A stretch of 64,000 nt of DNA from Icerya purchasi. Its lineage: Eukaryota; Arthropoda; Insecta; Hemiptera; Monophlebidae. A program made the translations under genes and the position numbers. Below, one piece after another: positions 34,390 to 47,017 of the stretch. The stretch spans positions 104,607,893 to 104,671,892 of the forward strand of contig CM077115.1 of NCBI GenBank assembly GCA_039619475.1. The letters are read 5' to 3'. Under the pieces are notes generated by a model that searched no databases, had not been told where the DNA came from, and was given only the letters and a program-made list of their open reading frames with translations. Within the stretch, counting starts at the first letter, position 1, and every line of letters begins with the position of its first letter.

Positions 34390-36190
34390 AGCATGTTTTA
34401 AGTGTTCATCAAAAGGTTAATCTTTTATCTAGAATTACATGCAAGTGACGCACGTTGATTTGACCATGTAGCCCCGGTGTCTTTAATAAACAGTTGATTT
34501 GGAGAGGAATGAGATACTTACCCGTGAAAAGTAGAAAAGAATAGTTTCTGTTTTATTTGGGCTTATTTTAATTTTCCACAAGTTTCAAAACACGAGGATA
34601 ACTGCGGATGTTTATGAATAATAGAAATTTTATATGAGCTACATTATAATGTAGTATCACCTGCATATAAAGCAATATGTGTATTTTTCAACTTTAGGAG
34701 ATGGTAGAAAAGCGGAAGGGATCACCTAGTATGTTATTTTGTGGAACAGTTCCGAACATTGATTTAGCTTCTTGTATGAGCGGATGTAAAACGATCTACT
34801 GCATAGATAATTTCTAATTAGTTTAACTCACGTGTTAAACATTTGTAAATTACCTTGTTCTGCCAAGTTGTGTCAAATTCCCTTGTAATGTCAAATGTTT
34901 ATTCGTATTAAAGTTATGGGCGATACGATCAGCGATCTTAACAATTTGACTTGTAATACAGTAATTGATGTGAAATCAAATTGTTCCTCTGGAATTGTAT
35001 CGTTATTATCGACGAACCTAATTAATCTATATAATACAAACTTTTTCCGCTATGTTGCTTAAGTTGCTAAATTGAGTTAAGCAACTGAAGCAACATAGCG
35101 GAAAAAGTTTGTATTATATAGATTAATTAGGTTCGTCGATAATAACGATATAGTTAATTGTGAAGAATCTTTCGTTGGTGGTTTAGGTGGTGCAATGATT
35201 TTTAGCACCTTTTGAAATTTTGAAAAATAACCGAACCACATTATAGCATTGAGTATATGCGTTAATTTCGGGACATGCGGAATCTTTATTACGATTTTTA
35301 CCGGATTATTGTCATCGTCGTAAGAAATTTTAGCGTTTGGATTTTTGACATATTTTAATATTTCTGACGAAGAGGTAACATTGCATTCAGAATGAGAAGT
35401 TGCTGTTATTATTAGTAAGATTAACGAGAACTCGTTTTACTAGTATCTAAATTATTGCGATATGTGAGTAATATTCGGCTAGAAATTCATCTTTACCGTG
35501 ATCCTCATTACGTGTTAAAGTCAGCTTCGAAAAACGATTAATATCGGAAAAAATTTTTTTTTTGAAATTTTCGTTATTTTATTTATTTATTTTTGAGTAA
35601 GATCTTAAGCAATTCGGTTAAAATGTAATGGATTTCAAATAAATAGTATTATATTAAATCGATATTTTGTATAATAAATTCTCCGAACGATGTTTTTGAG
35701 TTTAATTATATTTTTGATAGAAGGCCGAATATAAATTTAAGGAAAAGAGGAAGCTGAGTTGCTTCCTATAGAGTTAAAATTCGAAAATTACTCCAAGTGG
35801 ATATATGAAATATATTACCCACTAAATTGTTCCTGAAACGGTTCCATGCTCTATTCTTAACATTTAGGTTGCCAACTAATTATAGGCCTTTGTATGTAAC
35901 TTAATGAGTGTTGTGTTCTAATATCATTAGAAAATTTATGTGTATATCTAAAAGAGGGTTTATATGTATATATCGTGAATAGTAAAAGTTAATATTTTGA
36001 TTAGTACGATATGATTATTCAGAGTAGTTTTTTTACAGCAATAATCTACTAAGGGTTTAATATTATTATTTACAATTAATACTACGCCATTTTTATGAGA
36101 CATCTTCTTCGTATAATTTAAAACCAGAAAATACGGAGAGTTTAATTTTGTTTCAGGCAAGAATATGTAGATAAATTCGTACAATTCACT
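34390..36190 (-). mobile_element. LINE relic: endonuclease and reverse transcriptase pieces
   Basis: Minus strand: an APE-endonuclease-like piece (FLPETKLNSPYFLVL, KNGVVLIVNNNIKP) at about 36184-36000. RT pieces lie at about 34870-34390: a decayed PQ.NILGDPF block, a catalytic box that reads YAGDT instead of YADDT near 34670, and VENKISPNKTE-like residues near 34540. The middle is replaced or expanded and contains the perfect hairpin at 34998-35150. Dead copy. Confidence 0.6.
34998..35150. repeat. Perfect 63-bp inverted repeat (long hairpin)
   Basis: 34998-35060 and 35088-35150 are exact reverse complements over 63 bp, with a 27-bp loop that itself holds the short pair AGTTGCT/AGCAACT. The arms contain CGACGAACCTAATTAATC and TTTTTCCGCTATGTTGCTT. 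No mismatch was seen, unlike the surrounding decayed LINE. Confidence 0.9.
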
Positions 36191-39100
36191 GTATTTGTTG
36201 GTGATTGAGTTATGATTTCAGGCAGCTAGTCGTACACCATTAATACTATTTAGCCGTCAAAAACACAGTTAATAGTAATTTTTACTTATCAATTTTACCG
36301 ATTGCACCAAAAATAATCTTTCGGTAGTACGTACCATTAAAAATTCATTTAAAACAAGTTTACAATTACATGTACAAATTTACTTACAGTGATATTTCCA
36401 AATATATTAGTGAGAAAAAAAATTTGAAAACTCGTTAGGTTTGACATTGGAAGGCTATCTTGTTGAGCCGCCTGCGCGCAAGTTCTTAGTGAAAATTTAG
36501 TTGGATTAGATTGACGAACCTTTTTTTTTCTGGAAACTTAGTAGGATGGATAAAAGATCTCTTTTTTTTACCCTGGCGCGAATGGTACGCACTTAATGAG
36601 TACATTCGTTCGAGTTGGTAGAGTGAGGGCCATTGCAATTAGCGTACTTAATCTCACCAGCGATGGAGCAAGCGCCAGGGGTAGGTGAGTGCTCAGTGAA
36701 CACACCTATCGGGTAAGTTACATGTCCAAAATGTTAACACCTACAGCGCTGAATTATTGAACTCTTCCTTACACATATTTTTTCCGTTGAACTTAGTAGA
36801 AATTTATATGGTTAAAATTTGAAAAAAAAAAAAAAAAAAAGTATCTTTTTACTATTAGTCTCAAGGGATGAAACCATGATAACTGGAGGGGGAATCTACT
36901 CGCTAATATTCTCACATTTTTTTTTTTTTTTTTAAATTGTGTTATATTTCAAAAAAATTACAAGATTTAATCGACATTTTTTGTTGTGAATGTAGACGGA
37001 AGATTTTTTTAAATGAGTTTAGCGATTTACGCTTCCTCGGTAAACGTGTATAAAACGCGAAAGAGAGGAGGAGGTATCATTAGTTTTAAGAATCGAGATA
37101 ATTGTATTGTAATATGCGCTAGAGCAGACCTAAATTAAAGTTTCATTATAATATTTTAAATTCCGAATTAACTAGAGTTGTCATTTGTTTATTTCTTCGA
37201 AATATCGATTAATTGTTTCGGATTCGTTGAATTATCAGAGAGTGTATTATAGTTATCGGGAGATATTTCGAATTTTGTGCAGCGGCATCGTTAAACAAGC
37301 CATGTTTTATCGCATCTTCATCTGATTGCTTGGACCGCACCGACTGGATGTAAATATTAGCTGCTATATTAGGCTTTGTTATTTTGTCGCACATTTTTGA
37401 ATCCGAGTCGTTTTCATCTTCGTCTAACTTACCACAGTGCACGGACTTGCGCATAAAATTTCCGATCGCAGTAAATGGATGTTTTATAGTGGCACAGAAA
37501 TAAATCTGTTAATCCATGTTTAACGGATGATATTTGAAAAATACCATAATTTTTGAGTAAAAGCCTGTGTATCGCTATCACCGAAACGATTCACACTGAA
37601 AAGAGAGCGATTCGTTTTTTCTTACTGTTAACATTTTTTTATAGTTTAAGGCTTAATAAAGTGAACAGATGATTATTTGTGTTACACTAAGATATATATG
37701 TGTATGCTTCAATGATAATTTCGTTTTAGTTGAGTAGATCGAAATATTTCTATAGAATTTGACTTTGATGTAGAGGTTTCTGCATTATTCACGTTCAGCA
37801 ATAATGCCACTATGGCTAATGATTAAGAGGTTGAAGAGAATATTTCAAACAATTTTTAACCAGTATTTCGTTCAAAATTTTAGGTCATGATTTATGATAT
37901 CTTTTCATATCAGTGTTTTGTAAAAGTGCAAAAAGACGTGAATGAATAAGTGGTTTATTTATATTAATTTTGGCGAAATTTTACCGATGATAAACGTATA
38001 AAAAAAAAAAATAAAAAAAAAAAAAATGCGCCTATAGAGATTATTGCTGCAAAGTTTTTTTATTTTCCGACAATATATAGAAGTGTATAATTGCCAGTTG
38101 GTAATGGCTACTTAAAATAAATTCAGGAAAAAAGCGTCAGAAATAAAAAAAAGAAGAAAATTCAAGTGTCGGTTTTTTCAAGTGTAAGTATAAGAATGTA
38201 TTGCGCAAATAAGTAAAGAGCGGCAAGCAGGTTACATAAGTGAGCTACGCGATAATATTTATATTTTCTATATTTTAGCTGTAGAGAGGTTCCAATTATG
38301 ATTTTAAATTATTCGAGTGGAAATATTTTCATGAAATGGGCAATCGTGAAAATATACTTTTCGAAGTAGTTATGTGATCTCCAACCGAGGGTAAAATTAG
38401 GGTTTTATATGGTTCGTTTGCCGTATAACGGTAAAAGCGTATTCGGCAACAGATATCGAGATTGTAAAGAGTTCAATCAAAAATTCTAATAACCGCAGCT
38501 GCGTCAGTCGTAACGTATTCGGAAAGTTTCCTAACGATTAAATTTGTAATTGAAAGGTAGTGATGGCGACGTTGCTACCAAGCGTCTGATCGATACTAGT
38601 TGCTAATTTTTGTCTGTTTTGGTAATTGGGAGAAAACGATGTTTATTGCAGTTTTGTTAGAAGTGTAATCATTAAGTAATGTAATTTGTTGTAAATAGAA
38701 CACATTATATGTTGCTCGAGCTAAAATTCAATTGTCGTAAACAAAACGTTGTAATCGTCATTAATTATTTAGAGCCTTTGAATAAAAATACATCAGTCAA
38801 ACATGTAATAAATGCGATTGTATTAACTCGCAGTGATTTATCGGTTTTACCAAACATGTTATTAGCGTAAAGTTTCCAAAAAAAAAAGGAAATACCTAAT
38901 CTTACAAATTAATTAAAGTTCCGTTTTCTACATCGGCGCAGTAATCATCGTTTTTAGTGATTTTAATGGTTTTTTTTTTTCGTTCCACCTAGGTTGTTTA
39001 TAAAATGTAACAACGCTTAAAATTTCATGCGATGGAATCGGTTGAGATTTGGTTTTTAGGGGAGTGCGATATCGATTTTATTTATTTATTTATTTATTTA

Positions 39101-39536
39101 TTTATTTTTTTGGGAAGGTGTCTTTAAGATGATAAATTGAGGATCTGGCTATACCTGTTGGTATAATCATTAAATTGATTTTTATTTCGTTTTGCCTCTG
39201 AATGAACTTAACTCAAACGTAAACGATGACCATTAACATTATTCAAATATAATTGCGCCGATTGAAGTCGCATTTTCTTTTTTTTTTCTCGATATAATCG
39301 ATAATGTCGAACTTAAATAACGTGAAATTTTGTTATTCTGTTATGTTATATATTTAAGCATATTAAACGAGATGTTTATTTAAATTTTGATTATTGAAGT
39401 AGGGTTCTAAACAGTACGTGACGGTGAACTGTTTGCAGTATGGTTGGTAGCGAATATTTTTGTATAAAAAAGACCGCGGAATTAAAAAATATTATAAGTA
39501 CAACGGTCGTAAAACAGAACCGTATAAACGGTGTGT

Positions 39537-39567
<31 letters not shown>

Positions 39568-40246
39568 GGGAGATTATAAAGCCGGTGAAATGGTGTAATT
39601 TATATCCGATACGTTAAGGTACTTACCGTATATATGCTACTAGATTACTACTCACGTAACATATTTAAATCTGTACTATAGCGAGAATAAATCGATTAGA
39701 TTTTACTATTTTATTTCGCTAGATAATTATACGTATGGAGTTTTTTACAGAACCATTTATTTTGCTGAAATCATTCTCCTTTTAAGTGTTTTTTCAAATA
39801 ATTAAGTTTAATTCCGAAACAACGTTTTTCATGTTTTCGTTTAATTAGATTTTGTTATTGCAAAAATTGCCTCACCCCCTTCAGGTAAAAAAAAAGGAAA
39901 ATATACAAAAAAAAATTATTTAAAATTTTGAATTAGTTCCAGAATGGTTTTAAAAATGCCGATTTTCTTAGACTATAAATGGTTTTTGACTGCTGAAAAT
40001 TTTTCGTAGATCAAGGTGCTTACACACACGTATGTACATCTGGTTTGAAAGGGAATCGGAAAACCGTAAGAAACGCTAAGAGAACTTTTCGAAACTAATC
40101 GGCAGAATTGCGATATTTTTATACTATGATTTGTTGTGTATTTTTTAAGTATTTCGGACTTGTTTTTAAATATCGTTAAAATACGCAAACAAAATTTTGA
40201 TAGTCAAATCGAGAAACGAATTATTGTCTTTAATATATCATTCCCT
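36191..40246. other. No gene recognised
   Basis: AT-rich DNA. Minor items: a segment at 36572-36700 bounded by CCCTGGCGC and GCGCCAGGG; A/T homopolymers; ATTT repeats at 39077-39110; a (GT)n-(G)n tract at 39530-39571. A minus-strand open frame at 37209-37454 has no recognisable motif. Confidence 0.45.
39530..39571. repeat. (GT)n followed by poly-G
   Basis: About 20 bp of GT and 20 bp of G, rare base composition for this window. Confidence 0.9.
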
Positions 40247-41542
40247 GGGGTATTCTAGTCTAGAAATATGAAAAAATCGATTTTTTTTTTTTTTTTTGCA
40301 TATTGTAACAGTTTAAAAACTTAAAAATATGTTCCTAAAAAGATTTTTCAAAATTAAAATTATTCACGGAATTATAGCTATTTTCGTGACGCGGCAACTA
40401 AATCGGCACAGTCGGAGCGGATTAAACAATAGACACGGTAGACATTTTTCGACTACCTGCGGATAAATCAAACTCTTTTCTACATTATATACTCGTATAT
40501 ATATATATTTAAAAATCGATTAACTTAAGGCCATTGTAACGTATTTTGTTGAAATTTTTTCTTGTTTAGTGTTCAGTTCAGGTCAGTTTCGTCTCAATCT
40601 TCAAGCAACGCAAATATGTGTACTCTATGTACAGTCTAAACATGTAAAATTTTGAGTGAATATTTTATTTATTAAGTATAAAATGGATAAAATTTAACAA
40701 AGGAACTACTCTATGCGTCCAGATGGACGAAAAAAAAGAACATTTAGACTGTCAGGCGGGACTCGGATTGAAAGCTCTGAAATCCGAGCTCCCGATGCTT
40801 CAAAGGAGAAGCTAGGACTGCTCGTCTAGTTTTGGAACTTCAGAAAATGTACAATTTGAAGTAGAAGAAGGTCCATTGTATGAAGCGGGAATCGCCGATT
40901 AAGAAAATGTAAGTAATAACGTGTACCATGAATTAGGCTGTCTGAAACTTTACTTGAATCTTTCAAAACTTGAAACGTGTTTTTCTCGAAACTACTTTAT
41001 TCAACACGGTTGACATGACATCTCAAGTTCTAATAAATCGATTTACTTGAAATTGGCTATGAATTCTCTTTATATATCCCCCTATAGCCTCTAGCTGAAT
41101 AAAGGCAAAATTTTGGTTTTTAACATTTTTAAAAAATTTAGAAAAGCCAAAAAAGAGGTAAAAAATCAACTTTTTTTTTCAAACAGTCGCCATTTTACAA
41201 GAAATTTTCTTGTTTCTTCTCCGAGGTAGGGGCTATATATAACCACATTCTTACTGATTAAGGATCTTTTTTTTTTTTTTTATTTTTTTGTTTCAGATAA
41301 CTAGAAGGGTTGGAATCGTGTCAACCAGGACACACCCGTTTTTTTTTTACACCTCTACTTCATCAGCATGTAACTTTATGATTTTTGAATTTTTTTTTGA
41401 TAATTTTTTTGTCTATTCTTAAAACACGAATAAATAAATGGTAAAATAATGGATAGTAAAAATATTTATTGTTTTTTTTTTTTTTTTTTTATTGTGCTTG
41501 AAAAAACCCTCCTAAATTCGTGCCCCTAGACTAGAATACCCC
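40247..41542. mobile_element. Unclassified DNA transposon with perfect 17-bp inverted ends
   Basis: GGGGTATTCTAGTCTAG at 40247-40263 is exactly inverted at 41526-41542. The 1.3-kb interior is non-coding or highly decayed; a short plus-strand reading near 40710-40830 is basic (RPDGRKKRTFR) but ends quickly. TTAA follows the right end but does not precede the left, so no target duplication is established. Confidence 0.65.
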
Positions 41543-44500
41543 CTTAAGCTTACGCTGTGTGAGTAATTTCCTTTAATTTTCGTACCAAAACGATTTTTAC
41601 ATACAGATTTGAAAATAAAGAGCAGAAAATTTTTTACTAGTATGTACGAAATACGTGTGTATTAGAGAATCATTTAGCCGTGTGGTAATGGCAATGTGCT
41701 TCTATTATAAATAGCGGTTAAGGTAGGGAATACTTTTTTATAAATTGCGAATAAGTTTTCGATATGATCGGAACTTTTTTAGTACCTCTTCACTTTTTTA
41801 TTTATACACGGCTAGCGAATTACGGTGAGAATATCGAAAAAAAAAAAAAAAAAAAAATTCTCCGCTTCTTTATTCGATCTCTAAATATTTATGTCGTGTA
41901 TGTCGTGAACATTAATTTATTGCGGAGAATGTAAGCCTAAATAAAATAAATAAATATAATATAACATATAAGGTAAGATGAATCGAAGTAAGAAATAATC
42001 AAATTGAAAATGAAGCTAACCAAGGCGGTGTAGCGCGTTTGACCTTTTAACAGGATGCTCGGTTGGTGGAAATTAAACGATGTTTGTTGCAACAGACGTG
42101 AGCGTTCAGCATCGTAACAATTTCCCACTTATAACAGACAGATAGCGTGAAAAAGCGAACGCGTGTGGGAAAAGAAGAGACTATTTGTTTCCGAGCAGCC
42201 CGCTGGTGAGTGAGCAGCTGCGCGCAAAGTCAAAAAAGTAGGTTGCGACCTCGATTTAGAGCAAAAACGTTTTCGGAAAAATTTTTATCCTTCCTTAAGA
42301 TTAAAATGTAGGAAAAAGGAAAAAATTGGCAACGAACAATGCTGCCCCTGTTCTATCGGTATCGGCGTCTCTTCTCGAATTCGGTTCGTGCTTATTGCAG
42401 TTTCTTCTGAATTATCTGTTTTCGTTCGCCCCGCCTCCTCTCCTCCAATGTGCCGCTGAGCCTTGCCTGTGCAAACTGTCGAACGTCTACCGCTTGCTGC
42501 ACACATACAGATATGCGTGTCTGTACCGTGCCGGATAGTTTGGCAAAAGAACAAAACCAAACAAAATTAATCGCAAATCGTTGGTGCTTCTGTCAAGTAA
42601 GGAATTTCCGCTTTTTAAATGCGAGAGATCTCTATTTATTTGTGAAAGATGAATAAAAGTAGTTCCGAGAATTAGCCACTGGAACAAGCAAAGGCCGTGC
42701 GCGCCGAACGGGGCTAGTAATTGCGTAATTGAAGTTTTTCCAAAAAAAAGGATTAAATTAACCGATCTTTTCATTGTTCCTTTTGCGACGTCTGGTCGGA
42801 AAGCGCCCGGTATTAATTTGTCTCGTAAAAAGGGTACGATAAATAGGGTATAGCGAAATAAACAAAAGAGATTGCCTTCTGTGAACTATCGCACCTAGAT
42901 AGACCACAAAAAAAAAAAAAAAGTCTAATAAAGACTCATTATTGCACTACTTATTTGTCATCTAGAGCGAGAGCAACACGGTAAAATGGTTTAATTTGTA
43001 AAATAATTTTTAATAGTTTTTCGATTATTTAATTTACGATTTATGATTTATTTTCCTCGCGTTTTAATTAGAACTACGAGTAAGTTTTGCAATGTATAAA
43101 AATTTGAAGAAAATATAAGAAGTTCAGTGAAAAAAGGAGGTTATATGGAAAATAGCGTAAGTAAAGAATTTTTTTTTTTCTTTTACGAAACCGCAATATA
43201 TTTCTTTAGATGATAGAAAGAAAACGCTTTTTTTTGGCCCGGGTCAAAACAAAAAAAAAAGAAAATAAATAAAACAAAAAAAAAACGCTTTTTCAACTGC
43301 GTCAATTATTTAAAAATTGCGTTTTTGAAAAAATCGATTTTAAGATAATTTTCGGCGCATAAAATAAATAAACGGTGAAATTAACGTTATAATTTATAGT
43401 GCCATTTGTGAAAATCGAAAGGTTATTGTATACTGTTAATAGGAGTTTCATAGTGATTTACAGGATTTTCACTTTGTTTGCTGATACGCTAATGCCCCTA
43501 GCGGTGTCATGATAGTTTTTTATTCCTCACTTTGAGATGGGTTCATTCAGTTTACATATGATGTACCAGTATTTTAAACACGTTAAATCAGTTAGTTATT
43601 ATCTATTTCGTTACAAATTTTTGTCACTTGTGTAATTTTATTCATAAGGAAAAAATACAATAGAATTGTTTTAAAAGTAAAATATAACACCTTTTCAAGC
43701 ACCGTTATTCGTGCGGGGAGCCAAAATCAATTTTGCGCCGATAATACCTAGTGCGCGCTGTTTGTAATAGACGAGTAGGATACGTAAATATTCGAATTTT
43801 ATATTATATTTATAACAAACAATTATCCTTTTTTTTTTTCCTGCAAAATTTTGAAGTGATGTAAGTCCTCAAGGTAGGTATTTTTTCGAAATAGCACTTT
43901 TGGACTCAGGAAAAAAAAGCGCTGTTCGCAGATTATACAAAGCCGTCTTTTGGTTTATCATTTCGAATTGACGGATATTGTAACGTGTAGATTAAAAGAA
44001 AAGGCCTCATTAAAGTAAAAAGGCCGCCTAACCCGATGAAAAAGTTAACACCGATAAAAGTAAAACTATCCTTTTTTTTTTTTTTTTTGTAATCGGTCAT
44101 TTAACTTGAAAAAAAAAACGTGTTTCGGAGCACAAAAACAGAAATAAAAAAAATGGTAAAAATAACATAATTTTCGCTTAAACCGTTAATGATAGTTTTT
44201 CGTTCGTTCTTCGTTAATGTCGTCTTTAAAGTGTTCGCAGAATTCCGAAAAATTATACGTCTAAAGGAAAGTTTTCCGTATTTAAAAGGAAACTGTATGA
44301 TGAACTCTTATGAAAAAAGAAAAATCGTAACATTTTTTTTTGCAGTTTTAAGTGAAATAATTATCTTCGTTAGCTGAGAATTGTCTAATCGTTGCGGAAG
44401 TTCCCGTCTCTTTTTGGTAGTTTTTGCGTCTTCAATAGCGAAATTTTTTTTCGTTTTCAACAAAATTTTATACGCGTGTTTGTTAAAGTGTTCAAGCTGG

Positions 44501-46028
44501 CTCGGCTTCGGTTAAATTAAGTCCGGTGTCGGCTCGATAGATTCAAATCCCCGTAGGACGTATGCGATAAGTAACGAAAATTTTTACCGAAGAATGAAAA
44601 ATAAACATCAGATGTACTGCCCGACAAATTTGTACAACGGAAAAAGAAATTTGCCGGTAAGTTTCGATTACTTTTAACCGCGAATAATCGCGTATATTCC
44701 AGTAAACTTTCAACGGTCGTGTATTTTTTATTCACCTACCACCGAGAAAGGAAAGAAAATAAGGTTGCGCGCCTTCTCTGCGCACAAGGTTTTGGAGTGT
44801 AACACTAGCGCTACTTTCCTCCGGACGGAGGAAATTGGTACTGCGCAGCTGAATGCAGATTATATTAAACGTTTGAATGATCATCAGACAGCTCTTCGCA
44901 GCTATTCTAAAACGTTAAATTGCAAATTAGAGAATTCTAAATAATCCTGAATTATAGATTAAGAAGTAGGCGACTCAGCGTGACCAAGAGCGCGACTCCC
45001 CCCCGTGCGTTTTTAATAACTCTCATGTTAATGCGAGTAAAGAGATTCAAGGGGCAAAATCGCTTGCGAGGTATACAGCCGCTGATTTTTTTTTTCGTAT
45101 TTTCCGATTCTGGAAAGTTTACGTTTTTATTTCTTAACTTTATAATGTGTTTATAATACGACGGTTCCGTAAGTGAAAATATTTCGGCTTGACAATTTTA
45201 GATCTACTATTGAAAATAAGGGTGTAAAATGCTGCAGATTTTCATCTGACTCCATCTTTTATTGCGCCAACTGCTTGTTTTTCTACTGATTATGGAAAGA
45301 TTTATTTCTTGGCGACATACACTCAAAAAAAAAGCAAAAAAACAACGGTTAATATATAGTCTTTATTTTGTTCCAGATAGTCGCTTTTGCTTGCAGTTTT
45401 GCCATCGCTGCAATGCTGGATTCGTTTTCTGATAGAGCGCCTAGCTGCTCTGGGGAATTATGTTGAATCTCGTCTATTTAGCGTCATCGAAAATTAGCCG
45501 ATAAGCGGGGGAATAAATGGATTTTGGCGCATTGCCCTTTATCCTCAGTTTTTGCTTTCTCGCAGCGTCTCTTCTTGAACGCATTAAAACTCGTACGTTG
45601 CGGATTATGGAATAGCAGCGATGTCGTTTGTTACTTTGAATCATTCCCAATCGAAGTTCGGTCTGGTCCAGGTGGCATTGTCTTATTGAATTATCCTCAT
45701 TAAGTGATCAGTCTCAATAAGAGGACCGCGCTGCAACAAAACATTCCATTTCGTTTCGAATAGACCTCTTGCATGTTTTACCAATCCATCAGAATATATA
45801 ATGATCTAGTTCATTTGCTTTCATTAATAAAAGTACAAATAGCATTCTTAAAACTGACTGGCCGAATTAACTCTCTCTCTCTCTCTCTCTTGCTTTCTTT
45901 CTATTTGTGCATACTACTATAAAAGTCTTCAACTTACGGAAATTAAAATCTGAACGACTCTATCTTAAGCAATAATTCTCCGGATTTATAAATTGCTTTT
46001 GAAGTATTGGCAGAATGTACATATACTA
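41543..46028. other. No convincing gene; less AT-rich patches at 42.0-42.8 and 44.4-45.6 kb
   Basis: Two stretches are clearly less AT-rich than the window average, with several CpG and candidate donor sites such as CTGGTGAGT near 42202. Short open frames occur there on both strands, but none has a recognisable domain or clean splice pair. They could be exons or 5' UTR of an unrecognised transcript. A (CT)n tract lies at 45870-45890. Confidence 0.35.
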
Positions 46029-46146
46029 GAGGCGTTTGAAAAGTAAGTATACAACCCTCAGGAAACAAGGAAAAAGGGATAAACCAAAATCGAAAAAATA
46101 TTTTATTATTTACGCAGTCTTACTCTACTGTTCTACATAATCGTCA

Positions 46147-46410
46147 TTAACGTGAGATCAACTTTTCTATTCCAGTTGCATACCATGTGACGTCCAAATT
46201 TTGGAAGAACGCAGCGACCGCTTCTTTCAAAGATGATGTATCTGGAAAACGCCGCCCGGCAAGATCTCTCTTCAAGCCAAAGAAGGCATGGTAGCCACAT
46301 GGGACAGGATCTGGTGAGTACGGGCGATGTCCAAAGAGGTTCCACCGAAAATCAGCAAGCAGGAATCTCGCTTGAGCTGCAACATCATGGTAAGACTGCG
46401 TGGTATACAC
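46147..46410 (-). pseudogene. Mariner A transposase, C-terminal part
   Basis: Contains AAQARFLLADFRWNLFGHRP, YSPDPVPCGYHAFF and KEAVAAFFQNLDVTWYATGI, aligned with the end of the mariner DDE domain. The Asp expected after YSPDLAPS is Gly here. Confidence 0.8.
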
Positions 46411-46422
46411 CGGGTGGCCATT

Positions 46423-46806
46423 TTAGTAATGTGAAAATGTCCTACAAGGATATGATAGATAGAAAAACGTGCCAACATACGAGAACCGTTTCGCTATCTC
46501 ATGGTGAAGATCAGATACTGTATAGTGGCGATCTTCGTCCACGAGAGTGCGTACAATGCTGATTGTTTCGTCGTTCATGCCATCAGAAGGCCGACCACTC
46601 CGCGCGTCGTCGTATGTATCCGTTTTTTCCTCGTCAAATTGTTTTACCCAGCGATATAAAGCTGCTCCTGTTATCACATTGTTGTCTCCATACGATGTGT
46701 AAAGTATACGTCGATAAATTTCGGCACCAGAAATCTTTTCAATAGTTAAAAATTTGATAACTTCACGTAACTCACATTTGGACGGCACAGCTGGTGTCGT
46801 ACTCAT
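46423..46806 (-). pseudogene. Mariner A transposase, N-terminal part
   Basis: Starts at ATG 46806, MSTTPAVPSKCELREVIKFL, with two helix-turn-helix segments and the DDARSGRP linker, then DEDRHYTVSDLHHEIAKRFS. The frame leaves transposase-like sequence near 46490, where the internal deletion joins. Confidence 0.8.
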
Positions 46807-46965
46807 CGTTTTTTCGCTCTAAAACACGTAATTTACAACCGATCGTTTTCAACCTTTGAGAATACATTGCAATAACCTTGAGAAACATGCCTACTCAATT
46901 TCATCGCTTCAGTGTTACCGTGAGTGGAGAACAAAAATGTGTATACTTACTTTTCAAACGGCCTA

Positions 46966-46968
46966 CGT

Positions 46969-47009
<41 letters not shown>

Positions 47010-47015
47010 TACATA
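46966..47015. repeat. (TA)n tract between two mariner relics
   Basis: Both neighbouring mariners end at TA dinucleotides of this tract. Confidence 0.85.
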
Positions 47016-47017
47016 TA

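Larger units (their letters stand above)
46029..46963 (-). mobile_element. Mariner deletion derivative A (935 bp)
   Basis: Inverted ends share GTTTGAAAAGTAAGTATACA (left near 46034; right inverted near 46957) with TA on both sides. On the minus strand the N-terminal helix-turn-helix region is open (46806-46480): KCELREVIKFLTIEKISGAE, VKQFDEEKTDTYDDARSGRP. The C-terminal part (46410-46150) has FRWNLFGHRPYSPDPVPCGY and FFGLKRDLAGRRF. The third catalytic Asp is replaced by Gly (CGYH for SDYH) and the central region with the first two Asp residues is deleted. Confidence 0.88.

Noticed and set aside
37209..37454. Minus-strand 81-codon frame with a hydrophilic, exon-like composition
   Set aside because: No motif, no convincing splice context and no relation to the expected nAChR N-terminus.
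42285..42774. Overlapping short frames on both strands
   Set aside because: No recognisable domain, and some starts are not ATG; the base composition alone is not enough to call a gene.
45845..45895. Minus-strand reading LIRPV, reminiscent of the nAChR N-terminal motif LIRPVQN
   Set aside because: It is flanked by an (AG)n-coded Arg/Glu run, and the following residues do not continue the receptor sequence; chance match.
46978..47010. Open frames encoding YIYIYI runs here and near 3450, 48000 and 63450
   Set aside because: They are translations of TA microsatellites, not proteins.
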